Shown here: positions 12,390 to 22,907 of the stretch, in pieces
Numbering within the stretch: position 1 is the stretch's first letter
How the letters are laid out: every line of letters starts with the position of its first letter
Position numbers and translations under genes: made by a program
The notes under the pieces: model-generated
Database searches by the model: none
Seen by the model: the letters and a program-made list of their open reading frames with translations, nothing else
What the model was told of the DNA's origin: nothing
Origin: Phragmites australis
Taxonomy: Eukaryota > Streptophyta > Magnoliopsida > Poales > Poaceae
Direction of reading: 5' to 3'
Length of the DNA stretch: 64,000 bases
Assembly: GCF_958298935.1 (NCBI RefSeq)
Contig: NC_084924.1
Span: forward strand, 558,001 to 622,000

Positions 12390-15300
12390 GGGTTGGATGC
12401 TGAACAATCAAGAGCTGTCCAGACCCCCTCTTATTCGGCTGGATATTTTGCTTAGGCGTGTAGCCAAAGAGCTTCGGCGTTGGAGCAGCTTGCACATTGG
12501 CAACATCAAAGACCAATTGCTCATTGCACGGGAGGTTGTCGGCTGGCTGGATGCTACCTAGGAGAGCCAGAACCTCACACCTGCTGAACATGAACTTCGC
12601 AAACACCTTAAATTCCTTTGTTTAGGCTTGGCATCGCTGGAGCGCACAATCGCTCGAAGTCGATCCAAACTGGCATGGATCCGAGATGGTGACACAAATA
12701 TCAGGCTTTTCCACTCCTTTGCTAATTTCCGTGCGAGGAAGAACACCATCAGCATGTTAACCCCGCCAGACAGCCCGATCTCCACACACTCGGCTACGGA
12801 GATGGCATTGTTTGATCATTTCAGCTATGTCCTCGGTGTTGCCCCCTACAGGGACTCTTCCATTGACCTACTGAGCCTCGATATATCACTGTTAGACTTG
12901 CTGTCGCTTGAAGCTTCGTTCAGCGAGGAGGAGGTGCTCAGGGCAATCAAGAGTTTGCCTTTCAACAAGGTCCTAGGTCTCGATGGATTCACGGCGGAGT
13001 TTTATTGTGATGCTTGCCAATTATTAAGAAGGACGTGACCTTAGCAATTAATGCTTTTGGCAATGGCGACTGCAGGGGTCTTCATCGCCTCAACAATGCG
13101 CTCTTCACGCTGTTGCCCAAGAAGGAGGGAGGTCGTCAGAGTTCCGTCCGATTAGCCTTATTCACAGCTTTGGAAAGCTGATCACCAAGACCTTATCTCT
13201 ACGGCTTGCACCTTGGTCAAGTTCACTAATCACAAACACTCAAAGTGCGTTCATCGCCGGCCGTTCAATCCATGATAGCTTCAAATTGGTCCATTCAATA
13301 GCAAGGCTGGTCAAGAGATGGAAGAAGCCTAAGATTCTTTTCAAATTGGACATTGCTAAGGCTTTTGACTCTGTGAATTGGGCTTTCCTCATGGAGATCT
13401 TGCGTGCTTGGGTATTTGGTCCCCGTTGGTGTGGTTGGATCGAGGTCATTCTCGGCTCAACTTCAACCTGAATTCTTCTCAACTCCATGCCCAGGCCTTC
13501 TCTCAACCACGCCCATGGGTTGCGTCAAGGGGATTCGCTCTCGCATTTCCTCTTTGTGTTTGTCATGAACATCCTTTCTCATATTTTTTCTAAGGCGGGT
13601 GAGGAAGGCATCATCGACTCTATGGGGTATGACTCAATCAAGCATCACTGCTCCCTTTACGCAGATGATGCGGTTGTTTTCTTATCTCCAACTCAGCAGG
13701 ATATCCGATCACACCTTGCTATCCTCCATAGATATGGGGCGGCATCCGATCTCAAGACTAACCTGGACAAGTGTGCTGTTGTCCCTATATCTTGTTCAGA
13801 GGATGAAATTACGATTATAAATACCAATCTTCCATGTGCTATGTCTTCCTTCCCCATTCAATACTTAGAAGTACCACTCATGACTGGACGGCTCCGCAAA
13901 TGCCACTTGCAACCGATTGTTGACAAAGTTACTGCTGAACTTCCAACTTGGCAAGACAAATTGATCTCCAAGCCAGGCCGTGCAACCCTGGTGAAATCCG
14001 TGTTGTCTTCGACGCCTCTGCATACACTAATCTCCATTTCTGTCCCCCCATGGGTTATCAAGGAAGTGGATAAGATCCGGAAAGCTTTCCTTTGGACCGG
14101 TGAAAAGGAGTTGTCTGGGGGTCACAACGCCCTCGCTTGGCATCGGGTGTGCCGTCCGATGATCTACGGTGGCCTAGGTATCCTGGACCTCCGGTTGACA
14201 GGTTTGGCTTTGCGTCTTCGGTGGCTATGGTGGCAACAAGCTAAAAGTCTTCTCTTGGTTGTTATTGATGGACAGACTAAACACAAGAAATCTATTCAAA
14301 AGGAAGAATTTCAAAGTAGAAAACGATAATTACAACTGTGTCCTGTGTAGACTCCAAGTTGAAGAAACGGCTCTTCATCTTTTCTTTGATTGTCTTTTCA
14401 GCAGAAGATGTTGGAATCATATTGGCATTGATTGGGATTTTACCAAACCCTTCTTTGGTATGATGGAAAAGGCCAAAGAAGACTTCATCCCTTCCTTTTT
14501 TATGGAAGTTTTCATTATTGAAACCTGGAAACTTTGGAAGCTACGAAATGCAGTCATCTTTGATCAAAATCTACCAAATTTCCAGTTTTGGCAAAAGAAC
14601 TTCAAGGAAGAATCCCGGTTGCAATCCCACAGATTTAAAGAAGACAAAAGGCCTGAGTTTTTAGAATGGATATCTTTCTTGTAGCTAGTTCTCCTGTGCT
14701 CTTGTTCTTCTCTTGTTGTTTTCCTGTACAGTCAGATGGCTTTCCTACCCTTTCTTTTGGTTCTTTCTTTCTGCTCTTGTATAGTTCCCTCCTTTTAAAT
14801 ATATAATTTTCACAGTAGAGATTTCCTCTACTGTTAACCCCCTTAAAAAAAAGGTACGACCATTCTAGGCCGTGGGCCAATCTGTCCGTGCAGCACGACA
14901 AGAAAGTTATCGCACTCTTTGATGCTTCTACCAAATTCGAGGTAGGTAACAGGGAATCAATGATATTCTGGACTGATGCTTGGATTAGAGGCCGTTTTAT
15001 TTGCTCATTGGCACTGGACCTGTTTGCCTGTGTACCTCCTTCAGCAAGGAGTAGAACTGTCAAGAATGCTTTGGCGGATCAGAGGTGGGTTCGGGATGTT
15101 ACTGGCCCTTTCTTTGCCCCTGCACTCTGCCAATACTTGCAGTTGTGGCCATTGCTATAATCTTTCACCTTAAGCAGCGAACATAATCGAATAATTTGGA
15201 AATGATCCTCTTCTGGAGAGTATTTGGCTCGCTCGACTTATCATCTTTTGTTCCAAGGATCTATCAGATTCGGAGGCGCCAACCTAATTTGGAAGGCTTA

Positions 15301-15770
15301 GGCGACATCGAAGGTGAAATTTTTCGGTTGACTCATGCTCCATGGGCACCTCTGGACAGCGGCTAGATGGAAGAGGCACGGATTGCAACCGGATTATTAA
15401 TGCACACACTGCACACAACCGCCTGAATCCATAGATCACCTTCTCCTTCACTACATCCTGGCACATGAAGTTTGGTGGCGAGTCTTGGGCATCCATGCGC
15501 CTAATGAGGACATCTCTATTTTACGCTGGTGGTCCGACCTGCTAGGGCGCGTCGCTAGTGACTTGTGCGACGGTCTAGACTCCCTAATCCTCCTTAAATG
15601 TTGATGCATTTGGTTGTCACGCAATGACGTTGTTTTCAACAACCTGCACATTTCGTCCGACGCTTTGGTGGCCCTTATCAAGGAGGAGGCCACACGTTGG
15701 TGCTCCACCGGAGCGAAGAAGCTTCCTACCCTGTTGGAGTGCCAACGTAGATACAGCTTGATTGTATAAC
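12390..15770 (+). pseudogene. LINE ORF2: reverse transcriptase and RT-associated zinc-binding domain, broken
   Basis: In order: linker (LARSLERT-type region read as LASLERTIARSRSKLAWIRD); RT fingers (SEEEVLRAIKSLPFNK, then FRPISLIHSFGKLITKTLSLR in a shifted frame); FKLDIAKAFDSVNWAFL; HGLRQGDSLSHFLFVFVMN; and the catalytic YADDAVVFLSP box at about 13658. The thumb region reads PIQYLEVPLMTGRL and GRATLVKSVLSSTP. After the nested insertion the ORF resumes with RPWAGLSVQHDKKVIALFDA and ends in a zf-RVT-like region with HGLQPD and SIDHLLLHC (about 15370-15460). Several frameshifts and stops (for example after LDAT near 12569, near 13030, near 13470 and near 15160) make it non-coding now. Confidence 0.85.
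14241..14852 (+). mobile_element. Nested, severely 5'-truncated LINE (3' end only)
   Basis: This segment splits the larger LINE. It codes only the tail of a different LINE ORF2: a zf-RVT domain starting KVFSWLLLMDRLNTRNLFKR, then CVLCRLQVEETALHLFFDC and a W-rich end (IETWKLWKLRNAVIFD), with stop at about 14684. A pyrimidine-rich 3' UTR and an A-run ending at 14852 follow. Loss of the 5' end plus a terminal A-run is the usual product of target-primed reverse transcription. The open frame 14259-14684 has no internal stop, which suggests a younger insertion than its host. Confidence 0.75.
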
Positions 15771-15931
15771 TAGTGCCGATGTTAGCTCATCTCGGTTGTT
15801 CCTTTTCTAGCATAAGCACGAAATAGGATGCTCATATATTTGGACCTGCTTTTGATCGTTGTATAAATCTCCTTGATTTTTCTATCTTCGTATTACAAAA
15901 GTGCATAACTCTCTTGCGTATTGAGAAAAAA

Positions 15932-17216
15932 AATCTCCTATGATCCCATTTTGATCTAATTTAGGGAAGCGCCATATCTGCCTCACACGTCTATCAAACA
16001 TCGCGCTGCAATAAATTAAACTGCAAATGGTTTTGTGCTCCTTATCTTATATACCTGCTGTCCCTGCAAAAACCTCATGTCATCTGACTAGCTGTGTTTG
16101 CAGGGTCTGCTCGAGAACACGGAGAAGGACAGAGTCCGGAGGTTGATTAGACTAAAGCCCCTTGTTAAGCCATGATTTTCATGTCTGTATCTTGTGTATT
16201 GATGTATTCCAAATCCAGTCTCACTTGGGCAAATGTTTCAGGTTGCTTCTGCCACTATCTGTACTGTATCTACAGTACTGTCACTTCGATCATCTGCTGA
16301 TTGTGTACATGACATTGCAAAGGATATCACGATGATCTGTGAATTTGTTGTGCAGTTGCCTGACTGTCACTGCGTTGTATTTCTGCCACCCCGGGCATAT
16401 CCCTAATGCAGATATCATCTTTCTACCTGACGCACTCTGGGTTGCAGATGGATGTCTGGAGTAACGGAGGTTTCAAGTATCATCCAAAGTCAACATAATT
16501 ACCCGACAGGGCAAGTCTCGAATTTTCACCGTAAGTACTTTCAGTACCTCATCTATATTACTAACTCAATTGTCATCTATTCATCTCTGTGAAAAACAGC
16601 ACAAACAAAATGAGTTTATTAGACAGACAAAAGTGCAGATAATACATCAACTAGGCATCAGTATGACGGAGTTGAAACACCCCCAATCCTTCAGCTCCTT
16701 GTCTACATTTGTTCTGCAGAGAAGAACAGACCAAGTGTGAATAAATAGTGAAAAATATAACACAGTCTGATGGAGATGAATAAGATCTTTGTGTAAGAAA
16801 TTGTCTTTTGCCAATAAATCATTTCTAAAATTTCTACAGTTTCTAGGCAATATTTTACCAGCCAAATCAACACAATGTGTGCAAGAGAGAAAAACTTGTC
16901 CAAAAATATACAATGCCTCCGTCGAGATAATAGCATTCAAGATGTGCATTCAAATTTCAGATACAAAACCATTATTCCAAGCTTGGAGATCTGGACAATT
17001 ATTTTCAGAGCACCTACTGCCTCCCTGCTAACTTTGTAATTCTTGGAAGAGTTAAGTAACGATATGCATTTCAGCTCTCTTCCTACAAACTATAATGTCA
17101 ACTAATGAATGGGCATGGAGTGTGCAGAGTACATCATGAATCCAACATCATCCAGTTTGCTCGTTCATCCTTCTTTTGGAGCATTCTGCAACTAAACCCA
17201 CAGAAACTCTGTTCAG
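15932..17216. other. Intergenic; orphan exon-like block and 3' flank of the PPR gene
   Basis: At 16104-16174 an acceptor-like TTTGCAG precedes a 23-codon frame, GLLENTEKDRVRRLIRLKP then LVKP and a stop, which looks like a terminal exon on plus but has no visible upstream exons. I do not recognise it. On minus near 16650-16700 a similar short acceptor-plus-stop block occurs (TNVDKELKDWGCFNS). The stretch next to 17216 is probably the 3' UTR of the minus-strand PPR gene. Confidence 0.3.
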
Positions 17217-19346
17217 TCATCCGGCAACAATCGCTGACAAACTGCTCATCTGCAACCATGAGACCAGATCATCCCTTGAACTGATGAAGCTGCCGACATG
17301 AGACTCGCTTGGATGGAATGGCACCGCCATTTGCTCAAGATGTGCGGCAAAAGCACTTGCCAGCCCCTGCGCGAACTTGTGGGTGCTGGACCCAGTGTAC
17401 ACGCTGAAGGACTCTGGCAAAGCCTTTTGCTGCACCAAGCGCTCCGAGACAGTCTTCATCCAATCGTCAAATGCTGTCTTGGCCGCACCAACTGAGAGCG
17501 AACGCAGGTCCAGCGACCACTCTTCATCCTTTCTGCTATGAAGCTTGGAGTACAAACCGTAGGTCTGGGCAAGATGGAACACTTCTCTTGGCCTATGAGG
17601 AGGGAAGCCATGGTTCTGGCATATGTCGATCAAACAGTTACAGTAAGGCCGGCGAACTTCAGGGCCTGCAGCGTTCAATACGCCCTTTAACTCCGCCTTA
17701 AGGTTGTCAACTGACACCTGGGCATCGCCGAGCATTCTGATCAGCTTCACCAAGTTCTTATTGACTTCTTCCAGGGAAGCAAGCACCATATCCATCTCCT
17801 GCCTGCTGCTCAGAGCCACAACGGAGAGCAAGCACCCACACAATCGGTCATCGGGTTTGAGACCTCTCTCCAGCCCTGTCTTAAGAACCTCCACTGCGTG
17901 TTGTATCCTCTGTACCTTCCCGAGGCATTGGATCACGATGGTGTAGCTCATTATGTTGGGCTCTATCCCGCTCTCTAGCATTTCCGCAAACAGCTGGAGC
18001 GCACGGTCAGCGTCCCCATTGCTCCCGTAGATGTTGATCAAGGCCGTGTAGCTCCACTTGTCTGGCTTCGGGACGTCATGGCATTCTGGATCCTTCATCT
18101 CGTTGAACAGCTGCTCGGCCTCGGCCACCAGCCCCACGTCGGCACACATGCTCAGCAGCGTGTTGCACAGGATGTTATCGGCGGGCAGCTTCTTCTCCCT
18201 CATCTGCTCCCAGAGCTGGAGAGCGTCACGCCCCCAGCGCGCCCTCCCATAGATCTTGGCTAGAGCGGTGAGCGTGCGAGCGTTGGGCTCGACGCCCTCG
18301 GCGGTCATTTCCTCGAACAGGTTGCGTGCGAGGCCGGGCTTGCTGGTTTTGCCCAGTGCCTCGAGCAGCGCGTTGTAGACGAAGATGTTGGGCTTGACCC
18401 CCACCTCCCGCATCTCCTTCAAGACGAACTGGATGCCCTCGTAGTCGCCGGCCTCGCCGAACATCTTGGCGAGGATGGCGAAGGCGACGTGGTCGGGCTT
18501 CCAGCCGCTGCCCCTCGCGCGGTCGAAGAGGGCGAGCACCTCCTCCTTCATTCCGAGCTGAGCGTATACGTCGAGCACGGCGGAGTAGGTGACCTCGTCG
18601 GGGAGGACGCCGTCGGAGGCATACATGCGCTCGAACCACTCGACGGCCTTGGTGAACTGGCGGCATCGGCGGGCAGCGGTGATGAGGGTGGAGTAGGTGA
18701 TGTTGTCGAGTGGCACGCCGGCGTCGAGCATGTCGAGCGCGAGGCGCTCGGCGTGGGGCCATTGGCGCGCTGCGCGAAGGGACTTGAGGGCGACGTTGAA
18801 GAAGATGGTGTCGAGCGGGAAGGCGCCGTCAGGGAGCGCGCGGAGCCAGCGGAGGAGGGAGAGGGACTTGCGCCATGACGGGTGGAGGTAATTGAGGAGG
18901 AGGAGGGCGTCGGAGGGGGAGGGCGGGGAGCCCGCAGGGAAGAAGGTGTCGAGGGTGGCAGCGAGGTCGGCGTCCTCGGGGAGCGCGCGGATGGCGCGGA
19001 TGAGCGGCTGGAGCGGGGCGGAGGAGGGGTGGGCAGAGGGCGAGCGGCGGCGGTGGCGGCGGAGGGAAAGGACGGTGGGCTTGGGCCTGGAGGGGTTGAC
19101 CCAGGTGGGCTCCGGGGTGGGGCGGTCGTCGGCCGGTGTGGGCTTGTCGTGGAGGAGCGTGCGGGAGAGCGGTTCGAGCTGGTCGGAGAGGGACGGCGTG
19201 GAGGTGGGCGAGCCTGGGCCGGCGGTGGCGGAGGAGCAGAGGATGGTAGCGGTTGCCTTGAGCTTGGGCTTGAGGTGGCTACGCCTCCGCGGCGGAGAGA
19301 GGAAGAGGAAGGCGGAAGCGGCAGTTGGTGCCGGCAATGGCGCCAT
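17217..19346 (-). CDS. PPR-SMR protein, chloroplast, SVR7/ATP4-like
   Basis: A single-exon gene of 709 residues. The start at 19346 is chosen because MAPLPAPTAASAFLFLSPP begins a typical transit peptide and sits in GCC-ATG-GC; the frame stays open for 69 codons upstream, but those lie in leader sequence. Residues 1-40 look like a plastid targeting peptide, 41-110 are P/S/R-rich, and P-type pentatricopeptide repeats cover about 178-495 (for example NITYSTLITAARRCRQFTKA, DEVTYSAVLDVYAQLG, NIFVYNALLEALGKT, DKWSYTALINIYGSNG). A C-terminal SMR domain spans about 612-700, opening with SLDLRSLSVGAAKTAFDDW. PPR tracts bind organelle RNA. In Arabidopsis SVR7 and maize ATP4, proteins of this architecture are needed for plastid atp mRNA expression. 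The coding end is strongly GC-rich at the 5' side, as is common in grass genes. Orthology to ATP4/SVR7 is recognised from overall pattern and should be confirmed by phylogeny. Confidence 0.9.
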   Translation of the reverse strand: MAPLPAPTAASAFLFLSPPRRRSHLKPKLKATATILCSSATAGPGSPTSTPSLSDQLEPLSRTLLHDKPTPADDRPTPEPTWVNPSRPKPTVLSLRRHRRRSPSAHPSSAPLQPLIRAIRALPEDADLAATLDTFFPAGSPPSPSDALLLLNYLHPSWRKSLSLLRWLRALPDGAFPLDTIFFNVALKSLRAARQWPHAERLALDMLDAGVPLDNITYSTLITAARRCRQFTKAVEWFERMYASDGVLPDEVTYSAVLDVYAQLGMKEEVLALFDRARGSGWKPDHVAFAILAKMFGEAGDYEGIQFVLKEMREVGVKPNIFVYNALLEALGKTSKPGLARNLFEEMTAEGVEPNARTLTALAKIYGRARWGRDALQLWEQMREKKLPADNILCNTLLSMCADVGLVAEAEQLFNEMKDPECHDVPKPDKWSYTALINIYGSNGDADRALQLFAEMLESGIEPNIMSYTIVIQCLGKVQRIQHAVEVLKTGLERGLKPDDRLCGCLLSVVALSSRQEMDMVLASLEEVNKNLVKLIRMLGDAQVSVDNLKAELKGVLNAAGPEVRRPYCNCLIDICQNHGFPPHRPREVFHLAQTYGLYSKLHSRKDEEWSLDLRSLSVGAAKTAFDDWMKTVSERLVQQKALPESFSVYTGSSTHKFAQGLASAFAAHLEQMAVPFHPSESHVGSFISSRDDLVSWLQMSSLSAIVAG

Positions 19347-20030
19347 GGGCGAGGCGGATGGATAAGATCTCCCTCGCTGGCGGTGGCTGCAACGCAATTT
19401 TGGGTTGGAAGGGAGTAGAACACCACAGTCCAGTGCAGACCAGATACTCCGGGCGGCGCCATGTCCAAAATGGGCCCCCGCCCAAACTCGTTTTGTGTGT
19501 CCTGGCCTGTTTGTCTTTGGATTTGAATTTTTCAAATCCAAAAACAAAAACAAGTCAGATGGAGGATAACCAGTTTAGAGCTAAAAAACACAGACGACAA
19601 GGACCAAGTATCAGATTCTAACCAACCGACAGATAAAAGAACCGAGCACTATCACGAGCTAACGATAAAGCTTCAAAAACGTTCACAGAACAGCCAACAT
19701 TAAGCCTTTATCAAGGTATCTTCAGCTTTGATCTTTATCCCTCTCAGGATCTTGTTCTTCATCATTGTCCTCTTTGGATTTGGATTTCAAATTGTCAGAG
19801 CAATCCGCTCTTTCAAACACCCCCCGAGATGGTGGTACAAAGCAATAAGATGACAAAATTTCACTCCTTTTTCTGAATCCAAATCTTCTTATGGAAGTAG
19901 TACTGCTGTTACAAGGTCCAACACACAACAAATGGGGATATGCATTACTTGTTTGTAGCTAAGAATCCGGCAGATTGTACATCGAACCAATGATAAAGAA
20001 AAACTGAAGCAGGGCAGCCGTCAGCGATGA
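19347..20030. other. PPR 5' leader and intergenic sequence
   Basis: The first 150-200 bp upstream of 19346 is probably the PPR leader. A minus frame at 19722-19931 ends in an acidic/basic run (SKSKEDNDEEQDPERDKDQS) but has no recognised domain and no clear gene context, so I do not call it a gene. Confidence 0.35.
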
Positions 20031-20062
20031 TCATGCCAGCGCCCGCGGCAAAGCACGCGCTC

Positions 20063-20420
20063 GCCTGCATGGGCATGGCTGCCAGCCAGCTCGTCGGCCT
20101 CCACGGCGCCCGTCTACTACTCGCAGCTCGCTGCAGCCTACCGTGCCCGCCCACGCGCTGTACCGTCGTGGACGGCGGCAGCTTGCAGGACGGCACTATC
20201 ATCTGGGCCAGCAACCCGCCCTGGACATGACCTCAAGCCGCACCGCGAGTTCTCTGCATCGTCAGGAGCTCTTATCGGCGTCAATGGCGTCAATGGCGCC
20301 CTGGTCGGTATTTCAAATAACGTACGACCACCCTGGTCTGTGCGCCGTAAGATCGTTGGCCTGCATGGATATGGGCATATGGCTGCCAGCCAGCTCGCCG
20401 GCCTCCATGGCGCTGGTCTA
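20063..20420. repeat. Imperfect direct repeat of about 55 bp
   Basis: The segments 20063-20116 and 20360-20420 share CCTGCATG then GGCTGCCAGCCAGCTCG and GGCCTCCA with small differences, about 297 bp apart. They flank GC-rich sequence next to the dioxygenase pseudogene and suggest a local duplication in that relic. Confidence 0.6.
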
Positions 20421-20735
20421 CCGCCTCGCTTCCCCTGTCTCCGGCGATGGACACACCCGCTCCTCGCGCGCGTTCACCACTGCCCTGTGCTCGATGCTCT
20501 TGTGCTTGCCATTCGTCAGCACCTTCCTCCTGATCTGCAGGCCGGCCACCGGGCTCACCTGCAGCAGCAGAGTCAGCCCGACGGTGTCCGAGTGCGGCGA
20601 CTGGCCCAGCACCTTGTCGTGCGCCTGCGGGCACGGCGGCACTTGATGTCCCGGTACTCCAGCGGTTGCGTGGCAAGGAAGTACATGTCTGCCCACTCAA
20701 TCTTCTGCTCCTCAGAGATGGCGAACTTCTGGCCA
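20418..20735 (-). pseudogene. 2-oxoglutarate/Fe(II)-dependent dioxygenase fragment (SRG1/norcoclaurine synthase-like family)
   Basis: Three blocks of a plant 2OG dioxygenase are stuck together without the sequence that should separate them. They are KFAISEEQKIEWADMYFLA and TQPLEYRDIK, then SPHSDTVGLTLLLQVSPVAG with LQIR, then VLTNGKHKSIEHRAVVNARE. The HSD of the second block holds the first two iron ligands (HxD) and the third block holds the distal His (EHR). Against the usual family layout roughly 100 residues are missing between blocks 1 and 2 and about 35 between blocks 2 and 3, with frame changes. It cannot code an enzyme. Its upstream side ends exactly where a Copia LTR starts at 20736, so the LTR element inserted into it or was joined there later. 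Confidence 0.75.
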
Positions 20736-21077
20736 TGTTGGAAATTAATCTTGTTTTATGATAGATTTAGTTTTGACGTGTAGGAAAGTTTATGTCAAAG
20801 TAGAGAATTGGAGTAGGATTAGAGTTCTAGTAGGAATATGATTGTATCGGAGTAAGATTAGGAGTCTAGTATTTGACCCTTGTATAATGAAAGGAGGGGC
20901 ACCCTATAATGTGTCCTGAAGAAGAGGGAGATGCCGTGAAAAAAAAGAGTCATGTCCGTGAATTATAAAGTGTGCGTGCATGAGAAATAAAGTAGCAGCA
21001 TGTGTTGAGAAAAATCTCGTCGTTCTTTGTGTGTTTGTGTTCTTCGTGGTTGTTCGATCCTAGTGAAAAAGCCAACA
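20736..21077 (+). repeat. Copia LTR (5')
   Basis: Starts TGTTGG and ends CCAACA, a perfect 6-bp terminal inverted pair with the canonical TG...CA ends, directly before the primer-binding-like site. A polyadenylation-like A-rich stretch sits at 20940. Only one copy is in the window. Confidence 0.75.
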
Positions 21078-21092
21078 ATTGATATCAGAGTC

Positions 21093-21901
21093 ATGGCGAA
21101 GATCGGAGAGACGAAATCAAGCTCCATGTCATTGTAGTAACCCATACTCACGAAGACCAACTATGCAGCGTGGGCAATCAAGGTAAATGTTTTTTTGAAG
21201 GCGCAGGGGTTGTGGGAAGTTGTCGACAAGGATGGGGATAAGGATACGGTCGACACGAGCAAGGATCAGATGGCACTTGCGGCCATCTATCAAGGCATCG
21301 ACGAGGAAACTCTCTTGCTAATTTCTGAGAAGGAGATGGCGAAAGAGGCTTGGAACACGCTCAAGACAAATGTACATGGTGCTGAACATATAATGGAGGC
21401 AAGGATTCAAACTCTCAAGAACGAGTTTGATATGATGCACATGAAAGAAGGGGACTCAATTGATGTTTTTGCCACATGTCATGGTCATCATCACCAAATT
21501 ACGCGGACTCGGTGACAAAGGTGGAGGATAGCTACGTTGTTAAGAAAATTCTTTGGGCCATATCTTCGAAGTTTCTTTATATTGCTTCTACCATTGAGCA
21601 ATTTTGTGACTTAAAGATCATGACTGTTGAGGAACTAACCGGTCGACTAAAAGCACATGAGGAGCGACTGCGTGGTTATGCAGGTGCTAATGAAGGTGGT
21701 AAACATCTCTTGCTAACAAAGGCCGAGTGGAAAGCAAGGGGGGCGAAGGCCGGTGGTCGAAAGAAGAAATTTGACAAGTCAAAGATACATTGCTATAATT
21801 GTCAGAAGTTTGGACATTTTTCTAATGAGTGTCCTGACAAAGAGAAGAAAGGAAAAGATGATGAGCAGGGGCTCCTTACGTATGAGACAGCTCTTTTGTG
21901 A
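21093..21901 (+). pseudogene. Copia gag with CCHC zinc knuckle, disabled
   Basis: The reading starts MAKIGETKSSSMSL, meets two stops, and continues as NYAAWAIKVNVFLKAQGLWE, the usual UBN2/gag_pre region. A frame change occurs near 21500. The distal part includes CYNCQKFGHFSNEC, a CX2CX4HX4C nucleic-acid-binding knuckle, and a stop at about 21900. The element cannot make an intact Gag. Confidence 0.8.
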
Positions 21902-22371
21902 TCTTGTGTTAAGATGTGGTCGTGCATGTAGTGCCCATGCATGTCCAAAGTGCTGTGTGGTGAGTGTAGGGTGAAAGAGTTGTGCTCTCCATCCTCGGAT
22001 GATGAAGTAGTGTTCGTCGTCCTAAAACAAGTGCAGGATGAAAGAGGTGTGCTCGCCATCCTAGGTTGATGAAGTTGTGTTAAAATCTTATGCTTGTGGA
22101 GCACTATTGCTTTATGAAATTAAGTTTTACTGTTGACATCCTGATTTGTTCTAATTGTGCGGGAGAAAAGATATTTTATGTGATTTTTAAGAACCGTTGC
22201 AACGTATGGGCAGTCAGGTTAAAGACTTGGTCGGATGGAATGATACCGAAGGCGGTTAAGGACTACGCATGCATGAGCACTTAATCAGTATGTCAGTGTT
22301 CTTCGCAAGGGGCTAGCGGTCGAGATACAAGTCTTAACATACATGTTATACATTTTGAATTCATTACACGT

Positions 22372-22907
22372 CAGGGGCGGGCCCAAGAAAGTCATAAGTG
22401 TACATATATACACCTAAATTCTGGTACAATTTATATATATATAGTATTTTGTATCAGATATTCAGATATGATGTATGTCTTAATGTCAAGTCAGTCTGGC
22501 GGCTGGTGAATACGTGGCCACGCATACAACCCAAGTGTCCAAGCAAGCGCACGCGGTCACGCACGATGCCTGACACCCCACAGCACAGTGCTCACTCCCC
22601 ATACAAAACTTATTGACGCAGTGACACCCCACGCCCACGACGAGTCCAGAACACGTCGAGAGTCTCGAGAACGAAACCAGTGACCGCGTGAGATGGAGGT
22701 GGCGCGGGTGCGAGCGCGAGCCAAGGAGAGGTGGGAGGCGGCGCCGGCACGAGGCAGGCCCAGGCGCGAGCGTGGCTGGGATTGGGCACAATACAAGCTG
22801 CCTCCCACTTTGGATCTTGACGTTGTTTAATATTTATGGTCATCGAAAAAATTCAGCTACTTTATATTGTATGTACATCTAAGTTTAAAATCCTGGACTC
22901 GCCACTG
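22372..22907. mobile_element. Non-autonomous hAT element with 8-bp target duplication
   Basis: The left end CAGGGGCGGGCCCAAGA and the right end (read inward) CAGTGGCGAGTCCAGGA pair at 13 of 17 positions. Both ends are flanked by the identical octamer TTACACGT (22364-22371 and 22908-22915). An 8-bp duplication with CAGGGGCGG-type ends is diagnostic of the hAT superfamily. The element is 536 bp and codes no transposase. Its interior is GC-rich (about 22500-22800) between AT-rich ends and contains minus-strand frames rich in P, A and R, possibly captured host sequence. I cannot identify the source. Confidence 0.9.

Larger units (their letters stand above)
12380..15931 (+). mobile_element. Non-LTR retrotransposon (LINE), 5'-truncated, with nested insertion
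   Basis: ORF2 similarity runs from about 12390 (LSRPPLIRLDILLRRVAKEL) to about 15770, followed by a short 3' UTR and a terminal A-run at 15924-15931. The 5' end is approximate: the frame is blocked by a stop just upstream and no endonuclease domain is present, so this is a 5'-truncated copy. I found no convincing target-site duplication. It lies upstream of the Ku80 fragment, in the opposite orientation to it. The element is interrupted at 14241-14852 by a second LINE; removing that segment restores the reading frame across the join (WWQQ then R-Y-D-H-S-R-P-W), which supports the nesting. Confidence 0.85.
20736..22100 (+). mobile_element. Truncated Ty1/Copia retrotransposon: 5' LTR and gag only
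   Basis: A 342-bp LTR is followed by a primer-binding-like site (TTGATATCAGAGTC at about 21079, a degraded match to the initiator-Met tRNA site TGGTATCAGAGC) and a gag region. No integrase, protease or RT and no second LTR are seen before the next element. After gag, two related 44-bp blocks with AAAGAGTTGTGCTCTCCATC at about 21975 and its variant at 22040 form a short tandem repeat. The right boundary is approximate. Confidence 0.75.

Noticed and set aside
12289..12606. 105-codon minus frame with NLPCNEQLVFDVANVQAAPT
   Set aside because: It is the antisense of the LINE ORF2 start (LHIGNIKDQLLIAREVV on plus).
18548..19468. Long overlapping frames opposite and beside the PPR gene
   Set aside because: Shadows of a GC-rich coding exon; composition is P/S/R or G/E repeats and no family is recognised.
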